64,000 nucleotides of DNA from Macrocystis pyrifera (Eukaryota > Sar > Phaeophyceae > Laminariales > Laminariaceae), in contig JASSKH010000014.1 of assembly GCA_031763025.1 (NCBI GenBank), forward strand, positions 6,208,633-6,272,632, written 5' to 3'. A program made the translations under genes and the position numbers. Below the pieces are notes generated by a model that searched no databases, had not been told where the DNA came from, and saw only the letters and a list, made by a program, of their open reading frames with translations. Within the stretch, counting starts at the first letter, position 1. The number at the start of each line of letters is the position of its first letter. Shown here in pieces: positions 1 to 10,033 of this stretch.

Positions 1-107
1 CAAGAAGAAAACATCTGCGTCGGGACGGCCCCCTTCGCGGAACGAGCAGTGTGCGGGAAATTTTTCACGTACAACCGCGCCGACCTTGCGTCCGGAAAGA
101 AGAAAAA
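1..107. other. Window edge, no feature
   Basis: Short leading stretch before the minisatellite. Nothing recognisable was seen in it. Confidence 0.4.
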
Positions 108-445
108 TACCGTCCCGCCCCGCCGAAGAAAACAAATTACCGTCCCGTCCCGCCGTGGGAAAAACTATTTACCGTCCCGTCCCGCCGTGGAAAAAACTAT
201 TTACCGTCCCGTCTCGCCGAGGAAAAAAAATATTTTCTGTCCCGTCCCGCCGAGAAAAAAAATATTTACCGTCCCGTCCCACCGAGGAAAAAATTATTTA
301 CCGTCCCGTCCCGTCGTGAAAATCAGCCCCGATGACTTTTACCGTCCCGTCCCGTCGAGAAATTTGGTACAAGATGTCCCGGATCGTCTCGTCCCGCCAA
401 CTTTTTCTGTCCTCAGTTTACCGTTCCGTCCTGTCTTCATGTTTT
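108..445. repeat. GC-rich minisatellite, 31-34 bp unit
   Basis: At least eight consecutive units share the core ACCGTCCCGTCCCGCCG followed by a purine/A-rich spacer ending in TATTT. Later units (from about 330) decay into CCCGTC scraps. All three forward frames stay open through the array because the unit lacks stop codons, so the Pro/Ser/Arg-rich translations are a by-product of the repeat and not genes. Confidence 0.9.
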
Positions 446-844
446 TTTTTCCCGCCAAACGAGTCAAATTTGTCCCGGCCCGTCCCGTCACGATTCTCAG
501 TCACTGTGATAAGCCTTGCGTGTGTCTGGCTGAAACAACGCGAATGACGGGAGCCATCTTCCAATAAAATCGCATCCACGGGAACCTCACGCCGCACACA
601 AACAAGAAGAAGACACAGCTCGCAGCTGGCACACCCGCAGTCACGCGACGATGAACCTTCGATCTCGACATATAATCCACCCACGGTCAACGAGCTTGGT
701 ACCGGGCAAACCCGATGAGTGTTAATTATGGCCTGGGAGGTATAATTGGAATCCGTGATCTAGGGGGCAAGAGGTTGGCCGCGGCGTCCCATGCTCTTCG
801 TCAAAGCTTTCAAAAAGTTCTGTTTCGTGCCATCGGAGAGGAAT
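446..844. other. Intergenic, nothing recognised
   Basis: Unique-looking sequence between the minisatellite and a tandem duplication. Short open frames on both strands lack supporting splice or family signals. Confidence 0.4.
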
Positions 845-1290
845 CGAGAGTGTTTGTCGTCTGTTTTCTACACACCAGCTGCCAAATATGTTTTTAGTAG
901 ACGCCTCGCGCACCCACGCCACATATCACCGACCGAGGTGTGAAAACTGTGATACTAGTGTGGGTCGAAGCCTCTGACCAGCGCGCTTCATTCAGAGTTC
1001 GTGACGTAATCGTTGGGTTTGTTTGTCGATCGATCTCAAATTTGAAACCTGAAAAATGGTCTTTTTTTTGCCACGATAGAGAGGGGTAGATGTCTTTTGT
1101 TGTCTGTCTTATACAGACCAGTGCCAAAATGTTTTTTTTATCAGACGCCTGCTCAGCCCACGCCACATATCACCGACCGAGGTGTGAGCACTGTGACACT
1201 AAGCTGGGTCGGAGACCTCAACCAGCGCATTCCGTTCAGATTTCATGACGGTGTCGTTGGTTTTGTCGATCGATGTATACCGAGGATTCT
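845..1290. repeat. Diverged tandem duplication, about 240 bp unit
   Basis: Two adjacent copies, about 845-1070 and 1085-1290, share in the same order a TTTGTCGTCTG segment, the phrase ACGCCACATATCACCGACCG, AGGTGTGA, and TTTTGTCGATCGAT. They differ at many positions, so the duplication is old. No coding frame is conserved between the copies. Confidence 0.75.
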
Positions 1291-1319
1291 CATAAAAGTT
1301 GGCTCTAGTCAATGGGAAT

Positions 1320-1524
1320 GTGTGATGATCCTGTCGACGGCTATAGGGTAGTGGTGTAAGGGTGAGGGACGAAGGTGGTTCTGGCAGCTGGACAGTGCTT
1401 CGCTTCTTCTGATTTAGATCTTCTTAGTGATGGCGAGAGCTGAGGAGATGCTCTGGTAGAGAAGTGAGAGGTAGGGGGGAGGGACTCGACGCCCAGATCT
1501 ACTCGTCCCACCCCACGCCACAAG
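1320..1524 (-). repeat. Long inverted repeat, left arm
   Basis: This arm is the reverse complement, with about 90 percent identity by eye, of 3272-3476. Its outer end is GTGATGATCCTGTCGAC and its inner end CCACCCCACGCCACAAG. With the partner it bounds a segment of about 2.15 kb. A 60-codon frame is open in both arms but ends inside the repeat and matches no family known to me. Confidence 0.85.
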
Positions 1525-1559
1525 CTCTCCTATATTCTTCGTATCTGATGTACTCCTAC

Positions 1560-1830
1560 AGAACTTTCCTATGGCTACCGATCGTTCTTCTGCTAATATA
1601 AGAACTTCTCACTTCGTGGTCCTATCTGTGGTAAGGAACAATGCTCTCGTCTAACGGGTTATCCGCCCTAGGGAACATTCCTAAAAGAACGTTACTCTCG
1701 ACTAACGGAATATCCGTCGGGTTAATCCATTCTTTGGATTGTTCTCGTATTCGTGAGACTACAAGACTGCAACATGCTATTAATATCTATATCTATAGCC
1801 CATGAGTGCTCCACTCATATCACGTTAGCC
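1560..1830 (+). repeat. Repeat Z, copy 1 (without SINE insertion)
   Basis: This copy matches 17534-17645 plus 17955-18035 across the shared phrases CTCTCGACTAACGGAATATC, GGGTTAATCCATTC, ATTCGTGAGACT and CCACTCATATCACG. At about 1757 the sequence passes straight from GTGAGACT to ACAAGACTGCAACATG. The second copy carries about 310 bp (element X) at that point, so copy 1 represents the empty site. An older partial copy lies at 7400-7495. Confidence 0.8.
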
Positions 1831-3140
1831 CACCCTGGATAGTCGTATATATATGCAGACCACAGAATGGTCGGAGGGTGATGACAAAGTTCATCCCAAG
1901 CGGCCAGGAAAAAGGTGGCCGAAGAGGCGGCTATTCGAAACAAAAGAAATGAGGCTATGTATCCCCCCACACCTCGTAATACGACCCAAGCACTTCGAAG
2001 AGGGGGTGTTCGCTGAGAACAACCACTAAAAAAGAGACTGATAAAGGAGAGAGAGACCGAACTCAAAGCGGAAGCGAAAAGAGAAATCACCCAAAGTGAA
2101 AACAAAGAAGACGAACGCAGAAGGAGATAGAAAACGAAGCGAAGGCTGAAGAAGAAAACGAAGACCGAAGTGAAGGCAAAAGAAGGACGTCCAGACGTAT
2201 TACTGCAACCAGTGTCTGGGGCCCAAGGAGGTACGAATCGGTCGTTCGCTGAACCGGGTTGCCGGACGAGGAAACTCTAAAAAGGAGACAGTGATCACAA
2301 TTCAAAAACGTTTATACATCCGCTAGGCGCCATGCCTTGTCTTGTGGCGAAAGTCCTAACATGGTAGACATCACGCGAGACAGAAGGGACACAGATAGAG
2401 TGCTATGAGGGCTGCGTACACTAGGGACTACCAAAACCGAGAGACGGAATGAACAACGCGGCGTCTCGGAGACCTGTTTGTGGTGTGAACAATACCAGCA
2501 AACGTAGCAAGGTAGGCAACTCAACAAAACAAACTCAAGGACGGTGGCGGCAAGAAAATCCGCAAGAAAATCGGCCTAATGCGTGCAGTTCGAGGTGGTA
2601 GATATCGCGGGGCCCAAACACTAGCGTGTGCAACTCGGCCAACCGGGGCGACATCAAACGTGGTGTTGTTTGCCAGACACAGAGGGGCGTGCGGAATATC
2701 GAACAAGAAGAAAAATGGAAGGAAAGGGAAAGAGAAAACGAAATACCATCGGGACTAGGAAACAGACCAAAAGCTGGACACAGGTCAGGAGAAATCGATC
2801 ATGTCCGAACCACCATGTATGGCCGATACCTCAGCGGCCTTCCGGGGCGGCAATGCTATCGGGACCCTACTTGGCAACCATGGGAAAAAACACGGGTGAG
2901 CTGGAAGCTCGATGTAGTACTAGCTCGGATGGCCGTCTGAAACACGGGTTGGCCGAAGCCGACGGGGGTCAAGATACAGCCCAGGCTACAACACGATTTT
3001 ACCTCGGCGTGATATCGCCGATAATTGGCTGTAGGCTAGTCAAGTACAAACACAAATGCAAATTAAGGTACCGCTACGGGTCATCGGCCTGAACGTAAGG
3101 AGGCTACACAGAGCCGTAGGCGATAAGAAGAAAGACAAAC

Positions 3141-3164
3141 GGGGGGGGGGGGGGGGGGGGGGGG
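3141..3164. repeat. Poly-G tract (24 bp)
   Basis: Uninterrupted run of 24 G, followed by ATGATAC. Such a tract can form a quadruplex and its length is prone to sequencing error, so reading frames across it are not reliable. Confidence 0.9.
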
Positions 3165-3271
3165 ATGATACTCCCAAACACACCCCAAAAAAGAAGGACA
3201 CAAACGGCCTCGGATCGGTAGCCATAGGAAAGTTCTGTAGGAGTACATCAGACTAGAGGAATTCAGGAGAT

Positions 3272-3476
3272 CTTGTGGCGTGGGGTGGGACGCGTATATC
3301 TGGGCGTCGAGTCCCTCCCCCCTACCTCTCGCTTCTCTACCAGAGCATCTCCTCAGCTCTCGCCATCAATAAGAAGATCTAATTCAGAAGAAGCGAAGCA
3401 CTTTCCAGCTGCCAGAACCACCTGCGTCCCTTACCCTTATACCACTACCCTACAGCCGTCGACAGGATCATCACAT
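3272..3476 (+). repeat. Long inverted repeat, right arm
   Basis: Reverse-complement partner of 1320-1524, starting CTTGTGGCGTGGGGTGGGA and ending at GACAGGATCATCACAT. Arm homology stops at the same base on the outer side of both arms. That is expected for the termini of a mobile element, but no clear flanking target duplication could be identified. Confidence 0.85.
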
Positions 3477-3729
3477 CTGACGTCGTCGCTTTCAACGAAT
3501 GTTCTGGCCAAGCTTGGGACTGCAGCGCTTCTTCTAGATTTTCTCACGATCATGTGAGCCATCCCCATCGGGGAGGCATCTGGTTTTGAATTCAACTTTT
3601 CATTTTTTTTGCTGTTCCCTGCTTCTCGTTTCTTTCGTTCTTCTTGCGCTCTCTTTTCTTTGTTTCCTTTTATTATCGAAACATGCGTTCCCGAGTGCGT
3701 TTATAGTGTAGAGCGAGATAAGCTGCCTA
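3477..3729. other. Intergenic, pyrimidine-rich
   Basis: T/C-rich sequence (3590-3690) without a recognisable gene or repeat. Confidence 0.4.
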
Positions 3730-3979
3730 GTGGCATAATTATACTATTCTCCCCTCTCAGTATAGATAGGTGAGTAGACGCTTCTCCCCTCTTATCAGGC
3801 ATCGTCAAATCGCACATGCAAGTACGTACAACAAGCTCCGTTCTTTCTTATTAAGTGGCATAATTAGACTATTCTCCCCTCTCAGTATAGATAGGTGAGT
3901 AGACGCTTCTCCCCTCTTATCAGGCATCGTCAAATCGCACATGCAAGTACGTACAACAAGCTCCGTTCTTTCTTATTAA
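3730..3979 (+). repeat. Tandem duplication, two 125-bp units
   Basis: Units 3730-3854 and 3855-3979 are nearly identical (one visible difference, ATACTATT versus AGACTATT). Both start GTGGCATAATTA and end TTCTTTCTTATTAA. The near-identity indicates a recent duplication. Confidence 0.95.
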
Positions 3980-4530
3980 GTACCACGTACTTGATATATA
4001 GGTACTGCTGCTGTTAATAGTGCTATTAGAAGTATGATCGGGGTTTGTTTTTCCGCTCCCTATACCCCGTCTGTGCAATGACGAGGTAGATGACCTCCCC
4101 GATACGTGACACCACGTCGTTCAATGCACCTGGAGACCCCCCAAATGACCTCGTGCTCATCGCACAAACCAAGCAGAGTTTTCCTTTGTACCCCTTCGCC
4201 TTGATATGCCCGCCCTTTCACAGGGAATGCACGTAGTAAGTACTAATGTAGAGGAACTACTGTCGCATTCTTGTCCGCAGACATTTTGTCTGCATCTTCC
4301 GGTTTATACACGTGTTGTATGGGATTTGACCCTTACCACGACTAAAAAGAAGCTGTTGTACTGATAGGACACACGCAGCAGTACCGACACCTTATACTTC
4401 GATGCGTGGTATTTATGCCGGTGGTGTGACTTACTACGTCATCATTGGTATACGTATCTGTGAGCACAGCGTACAAATGGCTCGACCATAATTGCGAATT
4501 GTATCCGCTGGTATCCATCTCAAATATGCG
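3980..4530. other. Intergenic upstream of LINE A
   Basis: No gene recognised. The LINE reading frame becomes recognisable only at about 4510, so its 5' part is missing here. Confidence 0.4.
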
Positions 4531-5690
4531 ATCATCAAGGTCCTTCACAAAAAGAAGGACCGAACTGATTGCAACAACTACAGAGGGATTTCGGTTGTTG
4601 CCCACGCAGGCAAAGTCTTGTTGAAAATCGTCGCGTCCCGCCTCAGCAACTACTGACCGAGGAATTACTCCCGGAGGAACAGTGCGGCTTCCGCCCCGCA
4701 CGATCAACGATTGATATGTTGTTCGTCGTGCGCCGGTTGCAAGAGCTTGCAAGACGGAGGAAAATCCCCCTGTACTTGTGCTTCATCGATCTGCAGAAAG
4801 CGTACGACTCTGTCGACCGAGAGCTGTTATGGGAAGTACTCACACGTTTTGGCGTACCTACCAAGATGCTGAGAATTATCCGTAATTTCCACGATGGCAT
4901 GCGGGCTCGCGTGCGTACGGATGACGGCGAGCACTCGGAATGGTTTGATGTCACGCAGGGGCTGCGGCAAGGCCGTGTGCTGTCACCATTATTGTTCAAT
5001 GTATTCTTCGCTGCTGCGTTGCACGTCGTACTAGTACGCTTTAGCCATGACGAAGCAATCGTAAGGGATTTGGTCCAACTTAGTGATGCTGGAGTAGTCG
5101 GGACGAAGGAGCAGGAGCCGTTGGCGTGCGTGCGAAGGGCTGCATGGGGCATGTTGTACGCGGATGACGCAGGGATTGTCTCTCGGTCGGCTGAAGGGCT
5201 CGCGAAAATGATGACAGTCATCGTGACTGTCTTCGAAGCAGCAGGCCTTACCGTGTCGGAAAAGAAGACAGAGACTATGCTTCTACAAACGCCAGACCAG
5301 AAAACCCTCGCACCACCGGTCGTTATCGAAGCAGCAGGCCAGAGGTATAAGCAGACGGCCCAGTTCTTGTACCTAGGCGGCATTATCCACGAAAACGCAG
5401 ACCTCTCGCTCGAAATCGACCGACGGATCCGTCTCATGCGAGCATGCCTCAAACGGTTCGGCCCGGAGCTGTATGATAGGACGACCGCCCCCCTTAGCCT
5501 GAAAGTCCGAATGCTGAAGACCGAGGTGATTGAGACCCTGCTGTACGGGTGTGTGACGTGGACCCTCAGAACGGAACACTTTGCCAAGCTTCGAACGGCT
5601 CACCACCAAGTCCTGTTGCGAGTCATTGGCTTCCAGCGCCGACTTCGTACTGACCATGCCACCCTCTCGCACGCGAAGGCCCTCAAGATA
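4531..5690 (+). pseudogene. LINE reverse transcriptase, frameshifted
   Basis: Encodes the RNA-directed DNA polymerase that copies LINE RNA at a nicked target. The opening motif [17 protein letters not shown] is read in the frame starting at 4531 and meets a stop at about 4659. The remainder continues in the next frame from about 4647 with [11 protein letters not shown], the catalytic motif A ([13 protein letters not shown]), motif B ([10 protein letters not shown], with Arg where the family usually has Cys) and motif C, YADD, at 5157-5168. Both catalytic Asp motifs are intact. The thumb-like region [20 protein letters not shown] and the [20 protein letters not shown] segment follow. The upstream frameshift and missing 5' end make this copy inactive. 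The long forward frame supports recent activity compared with the other copies. Confidence 0.9.
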
Positions 5691-6160
5691 TCGAGAGCAT
5701 CGAAACGATCATCCGCAAACGGCGTCTCTTCTTCACGGGGGGTGGCACGGCAAAGCAAGGATCGATTACTTACCCAGTCGGGTAATGTTCGGGACGATGG
5801 CTGGTGGAGAGAACCCGAGACCTGGCGGACAGGTTAAGACTTGGCATAGATGCATAGTCGAAGATCTTAGGGAGTTCCGAGCCACCAAAGGGTCAGCGGA
5901 ACTTGCTCCCTTGGTGTTTGGAGTTGAGACCGCGCTGTGGCCCACTGCTGCAAAAAGGGCGGGGAAGTGGTACCGGGGGGTCCTCGAAGCAGCCGAACGC
6001 TTCATGGTGAGGTGGCACGAGGCTGAGGCTGAGCTGAGTAGGCAGCGCCGCGCATCCGCCGTGGGTGGTGCCCAAGGGAATGGGGGAGGAGGGGCAACAA
6101 GAGGAGTAGCAGAAAACCCGACCACGGGAATGCGAAGAGGGGGGGGGGGGAAAGGAGTTG
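5690..6160 (+). pseudogene. LINE C-terminal domain, second frame
   Basis: After SHAKALKIS at about 5690 the similarity moves to another forward frame. This reads [19 protein letters not shown], then [16 protein letters not shown] and a helical Ala/Glu/Arg-rich tail (KWYRGVLEAAERFMVRWHEA). The antisense copy at 60.3 kb preserves the join in one frame (TVRRQRIKFAGFVARMGEER, then EMVGGK), which shows that the shift here is a lesion and not the family's organisation. The stretch between the reverse transcriptase and the 3' UTR corresponds to the C-terminal region that many LINE families carry. Its exact function is not evident from sequence. Confidence 0.75.
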
Positions 6161-7015
6161 AAGGGAAACTGCAGTGGACGAAAGTAGGAAGGATATGGCA
6201 GACAGGGTAGCAAGGTACCGGGCAGACTAAGAAGTAGAACATGCCTATACTACTCGTACCACCAACTGGTGCAGCTGGTTCGAACGTGGTCTTTCTTTGT
6301 CTTCCTTTTGTTTTTGTATATTTCTGTTTCATTTTGTTTGCTTCTTTTTGCGCTGACCCTATGTGATTTTCATTTTATTTTCTTTTTCTTTCTTTCTCCG
6401 ATTGATAAGCCTTATTGAAGGAGTCGTCTGGCGTGGGTGGATGACGAGCCTGCTTTGCTTGTTTCGTATGGTCTGACTCCGAGGGGCCGGGCATAGTTGA
6501 CGAACGCTGGGCAAAGGTGGCAGACAGGGTAGCAAGGTACCAGGCGGACCAGCAGGGAGACCCTGGCTGTGCTACTCGTACCATAAACTTCTGCCGCTAC
6601 CTGGAGGATGCGTTGTGCTTTGTTTGGTTTGCCTGTTATTTTCCCTTGGTTCTTACCCTGTTGACGACGACTAGTGGTGTTTTCTTCTTTTTCCTTTATT
6701 TTCCAGCTCGTTCTTTTCAAGTCTCCGCCAGATCCCCTGCGGGGGGGGCACGATGGTTTGTTGTTGTATATATATATGTTTCCTCTTGTTTCTATTTCTC
6801 TTTCGAATTGTCGTCTTTGTTTTTGTTTTTGTTTTTCTATTTGTTTCGTTTCGTTTCTCTAGGTCATGGAGTGTGTGTGTCGTGCCTGTCGTATGCAGTA
6901 TGACGACATGGCATTGCATTGCATACGTGGCAACGTAGTGTCTCTGCTGTGGCGTAGCTTTATGACCACAGAACTTGTATCTCTCTAGGATTGAAGAATC
7001 GACACGGACACTGAC
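6160..7015 (+). repeat. LINE A 3' UTR with internal duplication
   Basis: The motif GGCAGACAGGGTAGCAAGG occurs at 6197 and again at 6519, a spacing of 322 bp. The same two-motif arrangement recurs in the 55-kb copy (55338 and about 55541) and the 60-kb copy (about 60591 and 60919). Each motif is followed by CTACTCGTACCA-like text and long T-rich blocks. The duplicated 3' UTR is therefore a family trait. Confidence 0.8.
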
Positions 7016-7399
7016 TGGTTGTGCTGAATGTCGACGGGTAGAAAGAACGGTTTAATGTGAAGAAAACAACAACAACACATCTCTGCACCCCTCTTCAGAT
7101 TGGCCCATCTTACGCTGCTTCTACCCTACCAGGTACAGAACAAGCTGCATGATGCACCTCTTGCGGTGCCTTTACTATAAAAACAGAGCACATGTTGCCG
7201 AAATTGATCAGATTTCTGCTATTTTTTTTGCCCCACCCCCACAGCCTATAGGATCCAAACAACGCCATTATTTCTATTTTTTTGTTATGTTCTGCTGCTC
7301 TTCACGTGCACGTTTTCCAGCGTTAACGACATAACACGGCTTTATGTTGCTGAACCTTGTCCCACGGCTGCCTGTGCGCATCTAAATTTCCCAGTTTTA
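7016..7399. other. Intergenic, nothing recognised
   Basis: Contains one copy of the recurrent 9-mer TACCAGGTA (7127-7135). No supported gene. Confidence 0.4.
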
Positions 7400-7570
7400 C
7401 GCCAGTTCTTCTGAATATAATAAGAATTTTTCACTTCGTGGTCCTATCTGCGTTAAGGAACATTACTACTACTCTCGTCTGACGGGTTAGAGTCCATCTT
7501 AACGGGGAACACCAGATTTCGTCATTTGGAAATTAAATTTCAATTTCAATTCCAATGAATTTTAATTTGA
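7400..7570 (+). repeat. Repeat Z fragment joined to MITE R5 end
   Basis: 7400-7490 matches repeat Z (TTCACTTCGTGGTCCTATCTG, ACTCTCGTCTGACGGGTTA). It is interrupted at the ACGGGTTA / TCCGCC point by an R5-type end (GAGTCCATCTTAACGGGGAAC). The Z copy at 17.5 kb is joined to an R5-type end at the same Z position, which suggests one ancestral insertion that was then copied. Confidence 0.6.
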
Positions 7571-8288
7571 CTTCGAAAAAATAACGTGTTTGTATCCTAT
7601 CGGGAAACGGCGCATTCATTGTCAAACAAAAAGGAAATCGAAACAACCTGGAATATAACGCAGCGCGTCACACAACGCCCAGCCGACAAACAGCGACGAG
7701 CGTAGACGAGAGCGAAGGTTTGCGTTGTCGCGTGCGTGGCGCCCACAGCATTTTTTCCTTTTTGGTGCCGCAGGAGAGGAAGCTATCACTCTCAGGGTGT
7801 GTTGGGTGAGCGGAGGCAGCCTTCAAGCGCCACGTGCGGCACAGCAACGGTGGTGCAGCTATCGAGGTCTCGAGCGTATCCTCTGTTTTTTTTTTCTCGT
7901 TTGCTCGGTTTTTTTTCGTGATGGTTGGGCGATCGAGCAGGCCGAACAGTTGGGCTTGCGGCCGCCATGATTTCTTTTGAGGCGCCACCGCCGGGGTACA
8001 ATGTGCTATGGTCTGTGGCCGTGGGCGCGGCTATTGCTCCGATCGCCAGTCGTTGAGGTTCGTGTTTTATCGCCTCGACGGTGGTCACTGAAGCGGCCAA
8101 GAATCACCCCAGACTCCACGGGGGGTGTTGACCCACCATGAACATGCTACATCAAGGCTGACCAACTCCCAAATTCGAAATTGAAATTGCCAGTGATGGG
8201 AACTGGGGATGACTAGACCCAATCCTACTAGAAAAATCACACCAATGGGAACGACTAGGATTGGGGACTCACTCAAGATTTTTGGTAA
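7571..8288. other. Intergenic with small hairpin repeat
   Basis: No gene with convincing support. Near 8219-8270 CCCAATCCTA and TAGGATTGGG form a hairpin next to the R5 element. Related text (GTCCCCAATCCTAGT) lies beside the second R5-like element at 17.3 kb. Confidence 0.4.
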
Positions 8289-8467
8289 GAGCCCATCTTA
8301 ACGGGGAACACTAAATTTCGTTCAATCAGATGTAAATAAATTAGAATAAAAAAGATCTAGTCAAATTGAAAGAACCGAAAGTCCTCGATAAGATGGGCCC
8401 TCAAGTTAAATTAAAAAAAAATCAAGTCAAATTGCAAGAGCCGAAAGTCCCCGTTAAGATGGGCCCT
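8289..8467. mobile_element. MITE R5, terminal inverted repeats
   Basis: Non-autonomous inverted-repeat element of about 180 bp. The left end is GAGCCCATCTTAACGGGGAA and the right end, read on the other strand, AGGGCCCATCTTAACGGGGA. An extra internal copy of the right end (GAAAGTCCTCGATAAGATGG at about 8375-8397) suggests an internal duplication. The interior is A/T-rich and non-coding. Confidence 0.75.
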
Positions 8468-8545
8468 AAGGAATGCTTTCAGCGACGTACGTTAAAAAAA
8501 AACACGCCTCTGGGATTTTGGGAAATCCCTTAAGGTTACACACAT

Positions 8546-10033
8546 ATGGCACCGGCGACAGCGCAGCAGGCCACCGCAGTGCCCACAAAGGGTCAGGAAC
8601 CATCCAGCACCACGTCGGCGACGTCATCCACGAAGAATTCTTGGATATCGTTCAAGGTGAGCGAAGAAAATCGACAAATGCTACGTCGGCCGCAAGGCCG
8701 TGAAGCAGCATCGTTTGGACGCCAGGCCACCGCCCTCGTGCCTTTGACGTTCCCGTTCACCGTTTCTTCTTGGATATGACAGCCAGCCTACTGCTGGATG
8801 TTCTCCAACCATTTTTTCAGCGAACAACAATAACCAAAAGGTAGACGTTGCCCTCAAAATGTAGCATGATTGTTCAAAATTTTTACTTTCCGCATGTTCA
8901 ACTACAACAGCAGTACAAACTCACCAGCACCGAGCAAAACTCGTGCGAGTTTGGACGAGTACCAGATATGTACGTACTGATGAGATGTAGGCTGTCATCC
9001 TTCTGTCTCTACGGAACAAATCAAACCACAGCAGCAGCTGAAGGGCACTTCGAGGTTGTGGTGGCGCGTTAATGTACATACTTTTTCGCGCGATGTCGCA
9101 ACTGCGTGTCGTTAACCGTATGTGGAACCACGACTCGACCGACTAATTGTACGTGGATATCACAGATATCCTACATACCGGGCTGGAGATAACCTTGGGC
9201 GCGAGACGACGGAGTGACCAATGACTGTGTGTGGATGGAATGCGTCCACACGGGGGGAAGGCAAAAAAAGGAGGTCGGCTCATCGTTCTAGTGACGTGCG
9301 TTTGGAGACGGTGAGTGTCGTGTATCGATAGGTCGAGTGCAACTTTTCACACCTCGGACTGATCATGATCTATCTACAGCAGTAGTTCATCTAGTTCCTC
9401 ATCTGCCGTCATGATAGGTTTAGCAGGATCTGCATTGCACAGATCCAACCCAGGAAACATGTGCTACTCCCCTCGTACAGATGTTATAGCTCGGGCCCAG
9501 CTATATGAGGTAGATATTACAAGATTGGGAATAGATATGCCTTGAAAGAACTACAGTAAATCATCAACTGGGAATCGATGATCTGTCCAGGGTGCGCAAG
9601 GTTTGGTTTATGGTGGAGTCAAAACCTATGGATCCGCGCCTGCAGATAACGTTGCAAGCCGTTTGGTCAAATTAAGATAAACTCCTTCAATGTCGTTCCC
9701 ACTGTGATCACAGGACGCTGCAGAAACCGACGAAGCGAAGTGCATGGTTCAACAGGACGGCGGGGACGACGGGGTCAGCGAGGACGACGGGGTCAGAGGT
9801 TAGTCGTGATACGCGATCTGTGATCAGGTACTCGTTTGACCATCGAAGGACTGCGCGCGACGTCGTAGGTTACAAAGTTTTATCCTTACGGGGGGGCATG
9901 CCAACCGCAACCTCTACGATTTGCTAACGTACGTCGAAATGCCTCTATATTCTCCTTAGAGGAGAAGCAACCCCTTCGCTACCTCTTGATGTTTTTCCAT
10001 GCAGATACTATAATTATCGACGACGATGAATAA
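8546..10033 (+). CDS. Possible small spliced gene, acidic protein (3 exons)
   Basis: Function unknown. Three open segments join in phase. Exon 1 (8546-8656) is exactly 37 codons from ATG, Ser/Thr/Ala-rich, ends NSWISFK and is followed by the donor GTGAGC. Exon 2 (9714-9798) follows GTGATCACAG, reads DAAETDEAKCMVQQDGGDDG with an acidic continuation, and is followed by GTTAGT. Exon 3 (10005-10033) follows TTTTTCCATGCAG, gives TIIIDDDE and then TAA. The phases match (0 after exon 1, 1 after exon 2), giving a hydrophilic protein of about 75 residues. Against the model: the first intron is about 1 kb, exon 3 is very short, and no homologue is known to me. Additional exons, or no gene at all, remain possible. 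Confidence 0.3.

Larger units (their letters stand above)
1525..3271 (+). other. Interior of inverted-repeat-bounded segment
   Basis: Interior DNA between the two 205-bp arms. The forward strand from about 2030 to 3000 is purine-rich with many short Lys/Arg/Glu-rich frames broken by stops, as in a decayed open reading frame. At about 3056-3130 the frame reads IKVPLRVIGLNVRRLHRAV, which resembles the opening strand of the endonuclease domain of LINE retrotransposons (a hydrophobic strand followed by the Asn of the active site). It then runs into a 24-G homopolymer. A degenerate LINE 5' end is possible but weakly supported. Repeat Z lies at the left of the interior. Confidence 0.3.
4531..7015 (+). 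mobile_element. LINE A: 5'-truncated non-LTR retrotransposon
   Basis: A 5'-truncated LINE made of a reverse transcriptase region (4531-5690), a C-terminal domain in a shifted frame (5690-6160) and a T-rich 3' UTR (6160-7015). Endonuclease and ORF1 are absent upstream, the usual result of incomplete target-primed reverse transcription. Pieces of the same family occur at 55060-56110 (+), 59560-60570 (-), 60585-61190 (+) and 63360-63830 (-), so the family is repeated at least five times in this window. The 3' limit is set by where similarity to the 55-kb copy fades (the phrase GGATTGAAGAATCGACACGG). Confidence 0.85.

Noticed and set aside
49..567. 172-codon Pro/Ser/Arg frame and overlapping frames at the window start
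   Set aside because: They arise from a minisatellite that lacks stops in all forward frames.
5373..5672. Reverse-strand frames across LINE A
   Set aside because: Shadows of the reverse transcriptase reading frame on the forward strand.
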